DNA of 64,000 nt from Salminus brasiliensis (lineage: Eukaryota; Chordata; Actinopteri; Characiformes; Bryconidae), in assembly GCF_030463535.1 (NCBI RefSeq), contig NC_132893.1:17716027-17780026 (forward strand). Reading direction: 5' to 3'. The notes under the pieces were generated by a model. It searched no databases. It was not told the origin of the DNA and saw only the letters and a program-made list of their open reading frames with translations. The position numbers and the translations under genes were made by a program. Of the stretch, positions 63,302-64,000 are shown one piece after another (the stretch's first letter is position 1; each line of letters opens with the position of its first letter).

Positions 63302-64000
63302 GGCCGTGAGACTGCCACACACTCCGTTACGCAGACATCTGTCCTCTCGCCCTCCTCCAGTGTCTCTTTATATTCCTCTCCCTTATTCTTTCTGTTACAA
63401 ACAGTCTAGAGTTGTATTCTGTCTGTGGCTCTCCTCTCTCTCTCTTTCGTCTGTGCTGTTTCTCTGTATGTCTCTTCCTCTTTCTCACTGCTTCTATCGC
63501 TCGGTGTGTTCGTGAGAAAGGCAGAGGGAGAGAGACCCTTGTGGACACATCAATTAAGTCTGTAAAACTTTAACCTGGGCGAGCATGAGTAGACATAAGG
63601 AGAGTAGCCCTCTGTCCAGGCCATGTAACGGACACCATAAAGAAAAGCAATTACAGAGAGGACAAGTGTGTCTCTGGTTATATTGTTGTACTTGTGTATT
63701 TGTGCACTTGTCCCACGGTGCAGGGATTTTACCGACAGTCGAAAAGCTGGAACGTAAATGGAAACTACATGAAAGGAAAATCTTGTTACATCCAGGCCCA
63801 TAGGATTCTTATTACAGAGCCTCCTCTATTCAGCTGCCTATTTATAAAACAAACAAGACTCTTATTCAGTACAGTCTCTAAGCTTTACCAACTGTTCTTA
63901 AGAACAAATGTCTTTTTAATACTCACTTATAGCAAAGATTCTGAATAATACAGAGCCTTCACTGTTCAATTTACAAGGACAATGGGATCCATCATTATAA
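63302..64000. other. hhla2 promoter side and upstream flank
   Basis: Apart from the TATA box and CT-rich sequence near 63420-63450, no gene or element was recognised up to the window edge. Confidence 0.5.
63366..63373 (-). promoter_or_regulatory. TATA box of hhla2
   Basis: CTTTATAT on the plus strand is ATATAAAG on the transcribed strand, 65 bp upstream of the ATG. Transcription would begin near 63340, giving a 5' leader of about 40 bases. Confidence 0.5.

Overview
The window is vertebrate nuclear DNA, almost certainly from a ray-finned fish and probably an otophysan (characin or catfish type). The evidence is GT/AG-spliced genes with introns of 0.1 to 8 kb, long AT, CA and CT microsatellites, Tc1-like transposon relics of the Sleeping-Beauty type, tRNA-derived SINEs, and several dispersed repeats typical of teleost genomes. 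There is no bacterial, plasmid or viral gene organisation. Family calls come from recalled protein patterns, not a database search.

Both recognisable genes lie on the minus strand, head to tail. From about 38.4 kb down to 4.8 kb is a phldb2 (LL5-beta) orthologue. A probable untranslated first exon (donor at 38327) is followed by 18 coding exons between 30380 and 4793. All 18 join in frame and give about 1,066 residues from the first internal Met, ending in a PH domain and the tail [10 protein letters not shown]. The most 5' coding exon encodes what looks like the last strand of a forkhead-associated (FHA) domain. The rest of that domain was not found in the window.

From 63301 down to 54730 is a complete B7-family gene, an HHLA2 (B7-H7) orthologue. 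It has 7 exons, all phase 1 at every junction, and encodes about 530 residues: signal peptide, IgV, IgC, IgV, transmembrane helix and an unusually long cytoplasmic tail with one tyrosine motif. A TATA box sits about 65 bp upstream of the ATG.

The two genes are not obviously functionally linked. PHLDB2 anchors microtubules and secretory machinery at the cell cortex, while HHLA2 is a surface ligand that regulates T and NK cells. Both map to 3q13 in human, so the pairing looks like conserved synteny. The 15.7 kb between them holds no convincing gene. It contains Tc1 relics, a 2.3 kb degenerate TTAGGG-like array with an 84-bp higher-order period, and a duplicated segment. Positions 1 to 4792 are 3' flank with no supported gene.

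I found no new enzyme system, CRISPR array or RNA gene. The most interesting points are the FHA-edge exon of phldb2, the tail and possible alternative ending of hhla2, the telomere-like array, and several foldback (MITE-like) elements.
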